NCBI RefSeq assembly: GCF_904849725.1
Contig: NC_058520.1
Location: forward strand, 325,945,186-326,009,185
From: Hordeum vulgare subsp. vulgare
Taxonomy: Eukaryota; Streptophyta; Magnoliopsida; Poales; Poaceae
Reading direction: 5' to 3'
DNA: 64,000 nucleotides
The stretch's first letter is position 1, and every line of letters starts with the position of its first letter. Positions 35,366 through 47,591 of the stretch are shown here, one piece after another. The position numbers were made by a program, and so were the translations under genes. The notes under the pieces are model-generated. The model was not told the origin of the DNA and searched no databases. It was given only the letters and a program-made list of their open reading frames with translations.

Positions 35366-37005
35366 TGCTACTGCAACAAAAGACCTTCCAATGGCGCTAG
35401 AAACGTGCTGACGGGAGACTGTTCTTGATACTCCTCAACAACGGCACCAGGAATCCTTATGCTACGGCTACGCCTTAAGGGACTTCCAAGGAAAATATGC
35501 AAAGGATTTCCCCCGTGGCCTTGGAGCCTTGCGTTGGTATTCCCTCGAAGCAGAAAGGGTGATGTAGCGTAGCGGTGGTAAGTATTTCCCTTAGTTTGAG
35601 AACCAAGGTATCGATCCAGTGAAGGAGTATCTCAAGTGCGTGCACAAACACAGAAAGCTTGCTCCCAACACTATGAAGGGGTTGTCAATCCCTTATAGAT
35701 TGTTCGCCAAGTGAGAACTAAAAGCAACAAAGTAACAAAGCAAAGTAAAAGCGAAAGTGGAAACTATAAGTGTGAATAGACCCGGGGGCCGTAGTGTTTA
35801 CTAGTGGCTTCTCTCATGAAAGCAAGTAGACGGTGGGTGAACAAATTACTGTCGAGCAATTGATAGAACCGCGCAAAGTCATGATGTAATCTATGGCAAT
35901 GATTATATCTATAGGCATCACGTCCAAAACAAGTAGACCGATACTTTCTGCATCTACTACTATTACTCCACACGTCGACCGCTATCCAGCATGCATCTAG
36001 TGTATTAAGTCCAAAAGAACAGAGTAACGTCTTAAGCAAGATGACATGATGTAGATGGACAATCTCATATCTATGACAAAGCCCACCTTGTTACCCTTGA
36101 TGGCAACTACACGATGTGTGCCTTGCTACCCCTACTGTCAGTGGGAAAGGTCACCACACGGTAAGAACCCAAAACCAAGCACTTCTCCCATTGCAAGAAT
36201 CATAGATCTAGTTGGCCAAACAAAACCCAAGACTCGGAGAGACTTACAAGGATATCAAATCATGCATATAAGAAATTAGCAAAGACTCAAATATATATCA
36301 TAGATAATCTAATCACAAATCCACAATTCATCGGATCTCGACAAACACACCGCCAAAGAGGATTACATCGGATAGATCTCCATGAAGATCATGGACAACT
36401 TTGTATTGAAGATCCAAGACACAGAAGAAGCCATCTAGCTACTAACTACGGACCCGTAGGTCTGAAGTGAACTACTCACGAGTCATTGGAGGGGCGATGA
36501 TGTTGATGTAGAAGCCCTCCAACTCCAAAGTCCCCTCCGACAGGGCACCAGGAAGGGTCTCGAGATGAGATCTCGCGGAAACGGAAGCTTGCGGCAGCGG
36601 AAAAGTATTTTCGTGGATCCCTTGATTTTTCTGTATTTTAGGGAATATATAGGCGAAGGAGCTAGGTCAGGGGTGGCGTCAGGGAGGCCACAAGCCTGCT
36701 GGCCGCCGCCCCTGGTGGGGGATAGGGGGCTTGTGGGCCCCCTGTAGCTCTCTTGGCTTGGCCCTCAAGCCCCTGATCTTCTTCCGTTCGGGAAAAATTT
36801 ATTTCGGGGATTTTATTCCATTTGGACTCCGTTCCAAAATCAGATCTGAAAAGAGCCAAAAACACAGAAAAAACAGGAACTAGCACTTGGCACAGAATTA
36901 ATAAGTTAGTCCCAAAAAAGATATAAAAGGTACATAAAATATCCAAAGATGACAAGATAACATTATGAAACCATCAAAAATTATAGATACGTTTGAGACG
37001 TATCA
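35366..37005 (-). repeat. G2 5' LTR
   Basis: 1,640 bp, starting TGATACGTC at 37005 on the minus strand and ending AGTAGCA at 35366. It is close to 28765-30383 throughout; differences include a block near 36664-36700 that is shorter in the 3' copy. Confidence 0.9.
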
Positions 37006-38321
37006 GTGACCTCCCTCTTCCTGGCGCTGGCGGGTCCGAGGGTTCCTCGATAGTGAGCGGCGCACACGGTCACGCCAGCCATGTCGCGCATGTCCGCCAT
37101 CACGCCCACGGCCACCATCACAGCCACCCTCGTCATTCCGCCTGTTGTGGTTGTGATCATCACGGCCTTGGTCGCCCATGTGTTCACGACGAGAGGCACT
37201 ACCGTGCACCATCTTCCTGACCCAAGTGTGCTCGTAGATGTCAGGGGGAGGCGGGTTGTCGTCGTCACGAGCCTTCGAGTGATCTTTGTGTAGGTCGAGG
37301 TGCAGTAGGACACGGTGGCGCAGCCCCCGGCACCCACGACGGTGGTGTCCGCAGGCGGGGTGAGTGAGCCACTTCACCTTTGGGATGCAGCTTGGGTCCG
37401 CCGTCCAAGCCCAGAGGGCAAGGTCGTAGGTGTCCTCCCTGCGGAGTGAGCGCTGCTCGATGTAGTCGAGCGAGCAACCAGGGCTGATGAAGAAGGTGTC
37501 GATGTAGGTGTTCCGGGAGTGGACGGGGATGCCCTCAATGCACAGCCTGACATGGTGCATCATGGCCTTGTTGTCCGCATGAGCCTCCAGCCGCCAAGCT
37601 CGGATGAAGATCATGGAGTTCCAGCATTGAAAGTCGCCGCGGTTGACCGCATCAGCGCAGTGGTGGGGGTACATGAAGCGAACTAAGTACTGCTCGGGGT
37701 AGTGACGGACGACGTTGACGTCGGCCTTGTGTGCACCCACCTTGGCCGCGTATGCTGTAGCCATGATGTCATAGTCGACATCGCGTGCATCCTCAAACCA
37801 CGCGACCGTCGCTTGCATTGATAGCAGCTCCTACTCGGCCTGCATCTCTGGTGTGGCCGGGGCCACCATGAAGTCCACGTCCGACCGAGACACAGGGCCA
37901 CCCAGCTGCGGCATGACCGCAGTGTCGATCGACTATAGAGGAGGAGGGGCGGCCGGAGCTTGCTGGAGAATCGGTCAACCCCTACCAGCACCAAATTGAG
38001 GTGGTGGGCCTTGGTGCGTTGCAAGAGCATGATGAGGTCGGGGAAGCGGAGGAGGGGGCACAGCGAGGCTTTGAAGGTCACTGAGGAGTCTCCACTTGTT
38101 GGTGCAGCCACGCACACGATGCCCGTTTTGAAGGCACCGGGAGGAGTGGAATGGATTGCGGTAGAGCGCCGCTTTGTGACCGGGGGATAAGCAGCAGCAG
38201 CAGCGGCGGCCATGAAGCCAGGATGGGATGGACGGCTAGAATGCGACAGTCACATCCGGGCAGCACGGGGCGTACCGCGACTTAGCCATCTGCCATCCAC
38301 CAACAGCCGCGACCTCGCGGC
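37006..38321 (-). pseudogene. LINE ORF1, N-terminal part and 5' region
   Basis: The frame on the minus strand starts around 38213 (MAAAAAAAYPPVT), with stops and frameshifts before 37818. It then runs 37818-37006 with the fold usual in plant LINE ORF1 (DUF4283-like RNA-binding region): VRHYPEQYLVRFMYPHH, IRAWRLEAHAD, HHVRLCIEGIPVHS, YIEQRSLRREDT, LALWAWTADPS and IPKVKWLT. A basic, His/Arg/Gly-rich region follows. The frame continues across G2 at 28764. Sequence 38214-38321 is probably LINE 5' UTR; its true start may lie beyond the G3 insertion. Confidence 0.8.
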
Positions 38322-38916
38322 TGATACGTCCCAAATGTATCTATAATTTCTGCTAGTTCCATGATCTTTTGGGTGACATTGTTATATGTTTTGCTACACT
38401 TTCATATCTTTATACACATATTTGGACTAACCTACTAACTCAGTGCACCGAGTGCCAGTTCCTGTCTGTTGATGTCTTTTTTACACGGACTTTTACCCAA
38501 ATTTTCACAGTCCCAAAAATCCCGAGAAAAATAAATAAAAATCAGCATGACGGAAGCTTCCACAACACCAAAGATGGGCCACACGGGAGCCAGGGGCTGC
38601 CCAGGCGGACTGCCTGTGCGGCCTAGCCCCTGGTCGCGCCCACAGGTCGCCTAGGTGGGCCCCACCTCCTATGACGCCCTCCTTTGGCCTATAGTTACCC
38701 CTCTGATCGGAAACCCTTCCAACACATCGAGAATCACGAATTTCTCCATCGTTCCGCCGCCGCAGCGCTTCCGAGATCGGGAGCGTGAGGAAACCTCTTC
38801 CTGGCACCCTGCCGGATGGAGGATTGACCTCCGGAGCTTCTCCACCGCCATGGACGCTTCCCGGACGTGCCGTGAGTAGTCCTCCTTGGACCATGAGTGC
38901 ATGACCAGTAGCTATG
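38322..38916 (+). repeat. G3 5' LTR, first piece
   Basis: 595 bp from TGATACGTCCC to the CTATG target copy of the Sukkula-like insertion. Edge hairpin GATACGT, CCCAA, ATGTATC at 38323-38341, with one wobble-compatible change. It matches 63090-63653 in inverted orientation. Confidence 0.85.
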
Positions 38917-39468
38917 TGTGACAGCCCGAGACCGACGTTCTAGAAGATTCCATTTTCTTTCTGTTTTCGTCGTGTGGGCATTTTCATTTGTCGCATCATC
39001 ATCGCATCATTCACATCATCTGCATTGCATCGGCGTCTCCGTTGCCGCCCGTTTTCAAAACTTGCATCCGTTATTAGTTGCCGCTTCTCTTCGCGTTCGT
39101 CGTTGTTCGTTCCGAGCCTGACCGCACACGCACGCGCCCGCGGCACCGTCGTTGTTTTAAATGTGTGCGTTAAACTTCCTCTGATCGGGTTGAGATTTGT
39201 CGTGCGGTATTATTTATATACACGTAGGCCGCCTGTCAAATTTCGTCGCGATCGGAGTTCGTCTGGTACCCGAACGGTCGTCCGTAGCGGCACCGTATTC
39301 GGTCTACCGTCGGACGTCTGTCGGTGTTCTAAAATACGTGCCGCGCCGCCCGTTCCCCCTCTCGTCTCCGGGTATCCCCTCTACACGGCCGCGTACCCAT
39401 ACCCGCGTTCGGAATCGTCCGAATCCGACCACGCGGGTGGATCCGGAACGCGATTTCGGGTAACCGAG

Positions 39469-39485
39469 CCCCCCCCCCCCCCCCC
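39469..39485. repeat. poly-C run
   Basis: Seventeen consecutive C bases inside the Sukkula-like LTR just before its TATA-like box. The length is prone to sequencing error. Confidence 0.7.
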
Positions 39486-42400
39486 GTTTGTCTATATATA
39501 GATCCCTTCTTATTATCGGACAGCCTCCCTCTAATCTCTCCTTGATTTCCGCGCCGCCTACCCCTAACCCTAGCTCTCCTCCCCCAGCCTCTCGCCTCCC
39601 TCCAGCCGCCGGGCCCGCGAAGCCCATCCGGGGCCCGCCCGAGCCCGGATTGTCCGCGCTGCCGCCTGCCCGATTTTCCCAAGCTCCCTCGCCCCTCCCC
39701 CCATGGCGCCTGTGCCCGAGCTCCGCACCGCGTGCGCCGTCCGACCCTCGTCGCCGTGGCACTCCAGCGAGAAGCCATCGCCGGCGACCCCAGGCCGGAG
39801 CTTCTCCCTTGCTCCTCTGTTTCTTCCTCTCCCCTTGGCCTCTCTCTCCCTCACCTCTCTTCCTACTCCTGTGCAGGTGTCGGCCGTGCCCGTCGTCGGA
39901 CCTCGCCTTGCTGTCGCCGCAAAGGATGCCGGATCCGGGTCCTCGACCTACGGATCTGCCCGTTCCCGGCCGCCATGGCCCTGCGCCCACACCAGCCGAC
40001 AGGAGGTGCACCGCCGCCATGGCCTGGCCTCGCTCCAGCGGGCGACGGGAGGAGCCGACCCTACCGCTCGCCTCGCGTGCTGCCCCCGTGGGCCCGCCTA
40101 CCAGCCTGGTGGCCCATCTTCAGTGGCCCACTCCGGTGCCCTCCACCTCGCAACTCTCGGCCCAGCTCCCGCCGCCGAGCCAGGCCGGCCCAGGTAAACA
40201 GCAGCCCCCAAGCCTTCTAATTTGCGCCCGTGTGCTGTTTTAGTTATTTGCGCCACTGTTCGGCCCAGTAGCAATTTAGGATTTTTTCCGAATTAGTTGT
40301 ATTTCAGGAATTAGTCGAATATTAGAGCGCCCGTAGAATTTAATCCGTAAGTCGGATTGAGGCATGTAGCATATGGATTTTGCGTAGTTTTGCGCGTAGA
40401 GTACGAATTTACAACTTGCATATTTATTTGACGTAGTTTTACGTGCCAACCGTCTAGTTTAACGTGCTGTCTATATAGGATAGACGCCGTATTTATTTTT
40501 CGCGCTAGACCGTATTGCCCGAATGCCGTTTTAGAAATGCCTATGTTTTAGCGACTATTTATCCATGTATTTTAGAGCGGTCAATTGTATATTTACGTGT
40601 AGGGATTTGTGGCTAGTTTATTTTTCCGTGTATAGGTTATTTTCCCGCATATTTGTGTGGCATTATTTTGTGTTGCAAACCCCACATATTTTATATGTTT
40701 CCGGGGTAGAAAAATCCCATGGATTTTTCTGTACAATTAGTTTTAGCATTAGAGCAAGTTAGTTCGCGAGATATTTTGCTAAGTTGCCCTTTTGTTTAAT
40801 TCGTAGGATTTATTCCGTGCCTCGTTTGAATTAGTTGTCAACTAGAGAGTTGATCTTGGATGTTTTGTTTAGCCCCTGGTATTTTTGGTTGCAATAGAAA
40901 TGCATGTTTAGGTGTGATTTGCTTGCTCTCAAGTTGCTAGAAATAGTGCTGTTTTAGAGGGGCTGAAATATTTCTAAGTCTGGAATCTGTTATATTTTGT
41001 TGCTGTCTTGTCTTGCTTGCATCTTGTGATCTGTAGCTCTTTTGAGGTTGGTCCAATGGAGATAGTTGTACCCCTTGTGTTTCTCTAGCATGCTGTAAAG
41101 TTTCATGCCATTTGGAGTCCTATAGCTTATGGTTTTGCTGCTGTCAATATGCCTTCAGGCTGAAAACTGCACCTTCATGAGGTGTTATTTTCACTAAGTC
41201 TGAAATAGTGTGTGAGATGCCATTTTGTGACTTCTTTCCCTAGTGATCCATGATGCCATGCTAGTTGTTGTTAGTTGTTTGTAGTAGTGCTTTTTGCCCT
41301 CTTCCATGCCATGCCTTGCTCGGGCATATCGGAGTTGAGTAGTCGTAGTTGCGGGGCGTAGAGGTAGCTATGTGGCTGATTTTGGCAGTTTGTAGTCATT
41401 TCTTGTTTTGCTCGTAGTTTTTTGAACCGTAGCTCCGATTTGATCGTGTTATACATGAAACTTGCTTAGAATCTTGTGTAGTTTCATTTTCTCTGGCGGT
41501 TTGTATGTTTTGAAGTGATCGTGACCGTCGTTGCACACGTATTGCATTCATGCCATCATATCTTGCGATGCTTGTAACTTTTGATCCGTAGCTCCGTTGG
41601 AGATGTTCTTCATGTGTGGATTGCTTGCCTTGACGCGTAGAATCACGTGAACCTATTTGTTTTGCTGTTTAAAAACTAATTAAATGCATTAGTTCAGATC
41701 TGGACAGAATTGTAAATTAACATGTGAGGTCGTCTCGGAGGTGCTATATGTCATTTCCGACCTCATTTAAAATGCCTAGATAGTTAGTTTAATTACGATT
41801 CACCTCTAGCCATGTTTGACCACATTTAATATTGCCGTGTATTTAATCGGGGCAGAACTAAATAATTAACGTGGAGTTTTGTCAATATGCAACTCGTTGC
41901 ATATTGAACTTCATTTAATGTGTAGTGTTTGATTGTGTGGATTTTCATGCCGTGACTTGCATGTTTTCAGCTTCTCATGCATCATATGTGTTGTGCATCG
42001 TGTGGTGAATTCGTGTGTTGATTCGTGTTTCCGGTTGGCTTCGTCTCGATAGAGTTCCGCAAGCGTGTCGGATGTGAGGACCCGTTCGACTACGTCGGTT
42101 CGTTTGCTTCACGGAGGCATTCTTCTTGCAAGCGGGATCTCAAGCAAGATGATCATTTCCCCAGATACCATTACTATCATTGCCATGCTAGTTTTATCGC
42201 TTCTATCGATTATGTCTCGTTGCCTACCACCTGTTAAATATCAGCCTCTCATCAATGCCATGTTAACCTTCAACCTGTTCGACCTAGCAAACCACTGATT
42301 GGCTATGTTACCGCTTGCTTAACCCTGTGTTAGCGTTGCTAGTTGCAGGTGCAGTGCTTCCATGTGAAAACATGGGTTCCTTCTTATATCACCATATTTA

Positions 42401-43495
42401 AATGCTATTTATTTTAGTGCACCTATATACTTGGTAAAAGGTGGAAGGCTCGGCCTTTCTAGCCTGGTGTTTTGTTCCACCTTTGCCCCCCTTAGTTTCG
42501 GCTACTGGTGTTATGTTCCATAATCGAGCGCTCCTAACACGATCGGGGTTGTTATGGGGACCCCCTTGATAATTCGTTTTAGATTAAGACTGGTCTGGCA
42601 AGGCCCAACTTTGGTACTACATTTGCCTAATTACCTAATAAAATTGCATAGGGACTTTCCGGACCCCGAGGATAATTTAATCAACCCCCCGGGCCAGTGC
42701 TCCGCATGAGTGTTGGTCCAAATTGGCAGACTACGGGGCCACCGCGGGGCAACCCGAGGTTTGGTTCTCCTAGTGTGACCCATCCCTCGTGTCCTGAGAA
42801 CGAGGTACGCGACTCCTATCGGGATCGTCGACACATCGGGCGACCTTGCTGGATTAGTTTTACCTTTGACGAAATATCTTGTGCATCGGGATTCCGGTGA
42901 TGCTTTGGGTAATCTCAGAGTTGAGGTTTTCCACTAGGGAATCCGACGAGATCGCGAGCTTCGTGATTGAGGATTTCTATGCGGCTTGTGGTAATTTGTG
43001 ATGGACTAGTTGGAGCACCCCTGCAGGGTTAAATCTTTCGGAAAGCCGTGCCCGCGGTTATGTGGCAACAAGGAAACTTTGTTTAACACTGGTTCTAGAT
43101 AACTTGAAGTTAACTTAAATAAAATATGCCAACCGTGTGCGTAACCGTGACTGTCTCTTTCGTGAGTTCCTTCTCCGATCGAGGACACGGTGGGGTTATG
43201 TCTGACGTAGGTAGGTGTTCAGTGTCATTCATTTGATCATCAGTAGACACGTCCGTTATGCGTAGATCTTCCCCCTCTAATTCTTGTACTCGTAAGTTTA
43301 GCCACCAAGTATATGCTTAGCCGCTGCTGCAACCTCACCACTTAACCATACTTCGCCCATTAAGCTTTGCTAGTCTTGATACCTTTGGAAATGAGATTGC
43401 TGAGTCCCCTGTGGCTCACAGATTACTACAACACCAGTTGCAGGTACAGGTAAAGGTTACTTGACGCGAGCGCGTTGATTGTTCATTTGGAGTTG

Positions 43496-43518
43496 CTTCT
43501 TCTTCTTCTTCTTCTTCA
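43496..43518 (+). repeat. (TTC)n microsatellite
   Basis: About seven TTC units near the 3' end of the Sukkula-like LTR. Confidence 0.8.
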
Positions 43519-43821
43519 TCGATCTAGGGTGGGTTCCACGCCGGCAGCCTGGGATAGCAAGGATGGACGTCGCTCTTCTTTTGTCGTTTATTTTCGTCCG
43601 TAGTCGGACCCTGCTCTTACTTTTGATGATTATGTACTGTACTGATGTGACTCTGATGTAGCATGTGGCGAGTGTAAGCCAACTCTGTTATATATCGCTT
43701 CTTTTCAGTACATGTACTTGTAACGATATCCATTCTTGCGACACGACGAGATGCGCTTCTATCCCTGACGAGGCCTTCATGCCAAATTGAGGATAGGGCG
43801 CTTCTTGGGCGTGACACTATG

Positions 43822-44210
43822 TGATGTCTTCTTTTCAATTTTGTGCTTCAGTGATTAACCCTTGTGAGTTGCCCTACATGATCAAGGCATCTATGTAATT
43901 TTCCTGCTAGTGCTATGCTCGGTTTGCTGGGATCCGATGGAATATGAGATTACGTTCATATTGTGATGAGTTATATATTTGATTATCCTTTTATATTATG
44001 TTCTTTAGTGATTCATGCATGTTCTCCATTGCTTTTTATTGCTTTGGCGGAGTAGTAGATTGGAACTCCAATAGGGAGCGTTATGCATGAATGTGGGTTC
44101 ATGCCCCCTGATGTCTAGCTTGAGTGACAGAAACATGAGACTAGGGGATGTGTTGTTGCCACCAGGGAGAAAACAACGGTGCTTGTGACCGCGGTTGCAA
44201 GTATTGTTTA
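43822..44210 (+). repeat. G3 5' LTR, middle piece
   Basis: 389 bp between the Sukkula-like LTR and C2. It matches 62698-63081 inverted and ends with GTTTA, the left target copy of C2. Confidence 0.85.
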
Positions 44211-45623
44211 TGTAAGTGCATCTAGTGCCCCTTAGTGATTTTGGTGGTTTGAAGACTTATAGGTTAAGTATCTAACGTGTTTATGAGTGTACACAGGATC
44301 TATAAGTCATTGAGGAGTTTGAGATATTTGAAGAATATCGACCCCTAAAAATATATATCTTCGGTTGAAGAAATTGGTCTGAAGCTGAAGAAATGAATCG
44401 CGAGGAATCTGCGATGAAATTGATATTCCTCATGAAGATACTGAAATCGAGGAATTCGGTGTGTCCTGAAGAAAATCATTTTGAAGACTTTGAAGCATGA
44501 ATATTTACTCTTTCTGTTTTATTTTGTTCGTATTTGAGTAATAGGAACACCGTACTGTTAAAGGGGGTCGAAGTTACACTTTGGAATGAATTTCCTCATG
44601 ATGCTCAACCCAAGCCTAATCCGACCAAAAGCCTCAAGTGAGGAATACGAGTGACATGAGGACTCTCACAGTTGAGGGTTCCGACCGTTTCGATAGCCGC
44701 GCCAAGTCATTGGTCTTATCCACTCCAACGGTCATATTATTTAAGGGCATTAGTGTCAAATTATGTCGGGATGCTCCCAGGCTATAAATAGCCACCCCCA
44801 CAACCATTAGCTGGTTGGCTGCTCCGTTAGAAACTGACACTTTTCATAAGAGCAACCCAATTCCTCAGAGTCTTCGAGAGTAATTCATCAGTGAGGAAAT
44901 ACCCCATACACCGAAACCACAAACCAAACCTAGTGATTGAGCATCACTGAAGAAGTTGTTCCTGTGTGGGACTGAAGCATTTTACCTTTGAGGACTGTGC
45001 ATCCTCCAGACGGTTAGGCGTCATGGTCTAGAGCTTTCCAGCAGTCAATTGTGGATCGCCGGGTGACCAAGTTTGTGAGGGTTTGGAAGTCTGCCCTGAA
45101 GACTTACCACGAGTGTTGGGCAAGGACTGTGTGTTCTTAGCCCAAGGAGAACACGGTAGGGACTGTGTGTCCCAGGACTGTGTGTCCTTTGGTTTCAATA
45201 CCAAGCCGCTCCAAACCAGATGTACGACTGTCACAGCAGTTGGAACTGGGTCATCAACGACTGTCTTCACTGAGAAACGGGTTCTTATTCCTCAACTCCT
45301 TACTTTCCTCGAATTATGTGTTGATGACTTTCACTGCTACTGTTTGAAGAATTTGCTGAAGGCTTTCTCTAAATTTCCTCAACCCCAAATTCTTCACGTC
45401 AGTTAATCCTCATCTGTATTCTGCGTGCGTGCTCACAGTGCAATCTGTTTTCACATTCCTCACTCTGAAAAACTGCTGTTGTGAAACTTTGCACTTCTGA
45501 TCCTTTACTATTTCTGCTATAAGTTAGTCATCAGTGAGGAATTTTCTCAAAAGGAATTTCCTTAGTGTTGAAATTCTAAAAATCTCCTATTCACCCCCCT
45601 CTAGTCGATATAACGCACTTTCA
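44211..45623 (+). repeat. C2 5' LTR
   Basis: 1,413 bp, TGTAAGTGCATC to GCACTTTCA. TATA box at 44783-44791. Repeated ACTGTGTGTCC units near 45160-45190. Confidence 0.93.
44783..44791 (+). promoter_or_regulatory. TATA box of C2 5' LTR
   Basis: TATAAATAG at the same LTR position as in C1; the C2 3' LTR copy is at 57123-57131. Confidence 0.7.
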
Positions 45624-45625
45624 AT

Positions 45626-45637
45626 TGGTATCAGAGC
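45626..45637 (+). other. C2 primer binding site (tRNA-iMet)
   Basis: TGGTATCAGAGC, the exact Copia consensus, two bases after the LTR. Confidence 0.88.
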
Positions 45638-45690
45638 AAGGTACTCCCTTGTTCTGTGTTATTTTGGTTTAACCACCTGGAGTTTTAGTT

Positions 45691-47591
45691 ATGTCGACTG
45701 CAGGCATGTTTAAGGTGACTGCAGCATGTCCTACCTTGGAAGGAAAGAACTTTCCCTTCTGGAAGAACAAAATGCAAATGCATCTACAAGCTATTGATAA
45801 TGATCTCTGGTATATTGTGGAACATGGCGTCCCCATCATCTCTGCTAGTGTCTCTGCTGCTGATGTGAAGAAATTCAAGCAACTCGATTCTCAAGCGAAG
45901 AATATCATCTGTGGCCATCTGAGCCGAGGCCAGTTTGGAAGAGTAAGTGCTTTGGGCTCTGCAACACTGATCTGGGAGAGACCGTGCAAACTAAATGAAG
46001 GAGTATCAACCCAGCGTGACTCTCGTGTTGATATTCTTCGCAATTTCTTCAATCGCTTCAAGAGACATGACAATGAAAGCTGCCAAGACACCTTTGATCG
46101 CCTCACTGACATATCAAATGGACTGCAAGCACTGGGAGCTCGAGACATCACTGATCACGAAGTTGTGAAGAAACTGCTGAGATCTTTGGATTATTCATTT
46201 GATACTTTAGTTCTGATGATTCAAGAAAGACCATACTACAAGATGCTTGATCCAGCTGATATACTCGAAAGGCTAAATACTCATGAATTCCAGCTAGAAG
46301 AAAAGAAAGATCTATATGGACCAAGCTATTCCAGACCACGTGCAGTGAAGGCTAGAGCAATTTCCTCATTTGAAGAAGAAGACACAGATGACAGCATTGG
46401 TGACCCTGAAGAATTTGGACAGGAGCTTGCAATGCTCGTGAGGAAATTCTAGAGATTTACACGACGTGGCCAGTTCGGTAAATCTTCAAGAAGAGACATG
46501 AGGAAATCATAATCTTCATCTGAGGACTACAAGAGACGAACCTGCCACAAGTGCAAGAAATCAGGTCATTACATTGCTGATTGTCCCCGTTGGGGAAAGG
46601 AATCAAAGAAGAAGAAATACAAGGATGACAGTTCTGATGACTCGAAGAAGAAGAAGAAATCTTCAAAATCCTCATCTTCAAAGCCCTCATCCCACAAGAA
46701 GACTAGTTTCAGAAAGGCTCGGGCACTTATTGGTAAGGAAATGGATTCCGAGGCAGAATCAGAGGAATGTGATGATGAGGAGGGTTCTGATGAAGACTCG
46801 GAATCCAGACAGGCAAGTCTTGCACTTGCAACCACTTTTGTCAGCAAGTCAATCTTCAACCTTGAAGAAGATGATAACACCATCCACACTGATGACTATG
46901 CTAATGACTTTGCTCCAACCTATTGCTTCATGGCAAAAGGTTCAAAGGTACCGAATGATGCTTCCTCCTCTAATTCAAGTGACTATGAACCTGATGATTA
47001 TAAAAAACCCAGTTACAGTAAACTTGCTATCATTGCCACTAAACAACAAACTGCCTTGGAAAAGCTTCAGAAACTGCTAGATAAAAGTGATGATCTGTTG
47101 AATGATGAAATGAACCTTACCCAAGTCCTCACTGAAGATGTGAAAAGTCTTCAGTCTAGATTTGATAATCTTCAGGATCGTTATGATACACTCCTCAGTG
47201 ATCATGAGAAGCTTTCCTATGAATTTCTTCAAAGGAAGCTTGATCTTGAGAAGCTGAGGATGTCTCATGATGATCTTCGTATGGAAAATGATTCATTACT
47301 AGCTCAACAGACCAGCGCTGGTCAAGTTGAATTCATTCCTCCATGTCTTAAATGCATTGAACGCGAAACATGCAGGGAAATTACAAGGAATATGAATATG
47401 AGCTCTACTCTTCAAATCATTATGCTCATAAATCCTCAAACCAGTTCTCTGCATATTCATATGAGTACTTTAACCCCCCTACTATTAAGAGAAGTGCATT
47501 AGCTTCAATGCCACCTTTCTCATATGGTGCTCGCAGGATGATGAATGCTTTGCCACCCCTTCAGATGTGGGTGGTGAAGAAATCGAACTAA
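45691..47591 (+). pseudogene. C2 gag, broken by two stops and a deletion
   Basis: ATG at 45691 (MSTAGMFKVTAACPTLEGKN). The frame is the same as C1 without its first frameshift: GARDITDHEVVKKLLRSL is intact where C1 shifts. Stops lie at 46450-46452 (CAG to TAG) and 46508-46510 (GAA to TAA), after which the frame stays open. The zinc knuckle CHKCKKSGHYIADCP at about 46552-46595 keeps all four ligands, unlike C1. The Ser/Lys/Asp/Glu-rich tract and coiled coil (TALEKLQKLLDKSDDLLNDE) follow. At about 47367, some 650 bases present in C1 are gone, joining ERET to sequence near the C-terminus and shifting the frame. The end PPLQMWVVKKSN with TAA at 47589-47591 corresponds to C1. Confidence 0.87.

Larger units (their letters stand above)
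28765..37005 (-). mobile_element. G2: Gypsy-type LTR retrotransposon with gag-protease only
   Basis: The LTRs (35366-37005 is 5', 28765-30383 is 3' on the minus strand) flank 4,982 bases. A perfect tRNA-Asp primer site lies at 35338-35355, a gag-protease frame at 33143-35140, then 2.7 kb of non-coding sequence. RT, RNase H and integrase are absent, so it is non-autonomous although it codes for its own particle protein. The target duplication GTGAC is exact at 28760-28764 and 37006-37010. It interrupts LINE ORF1. It resembles Athila-like Triticeae Gypsy families; the exact family is not assigned. Confidence 0.9.
2995..38321 (-). mobile_element. LINE (non-LTR retrotransposon) split into four pieces by nested LTR elements
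   Basis: One minus-strand LINE of about 6.0 kb can be followed through 37006-38321 (ORF1 N-terminal part), 27865-28764 (ORF1 C-terminal part), 18698-20793 (endonuclease and RT start) and 2995-4706 (RT end, zf-RVT and tail). The summed length is about 6,020 bases, normal for a plant L1-type LINE. Its poly-A end is the T-run at 2995-3004. Reading frames rejoin across each inserted element. Across G2, ORF1 continues in the same frame. Across G1, ORF1 continues for a few codons to a stop at 20762-20764. The 5' end is not certain because G3 begins at 38322, so no LINE target duplication can be checked. All domains carry lesions and the element is dead. Confidence 0.85.
38917..43816 (+). mobile_element. 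Sukkula-like solo LTR (LARD)
   Basis: 4,900 bp starting TGTGACAGCCCGAGACC and ending CTTGGGCGTGACA, with an exact 5-bp duplication CTATG on both sides (38912-38916 and 43817-43821). No second LTR or internal domain follows. The 3' edge GATAGGGCGCTTCTTGGG closely resembles the published Sukkula IRAP primer as I remember it, and about 5-kb LTRs are characteristic of Sukkula LARDs. The first 1.3 kb is GC-rich and gene-like: a TATATATAG box near 39491, then a CTAACCCTAGC/CTCCTCCCCC leader and an AG/GTAAAC site near 40195. The long ORFs on both strands at 39304-40243 are composition by-products. A solo LTR arises by recombination between the two LTRs of a full element. Confidence 0.85.

Noticed and set aside
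39304..40243. Long overlapping ORFs (up to about 250 codons) on both strands
   Set aside because: They lie in the GC-rich part of the Sukkula-like LTR, overlap in several frames and are Pro/Arg/Gly/Ala-rich without domains. High GC content explains them.
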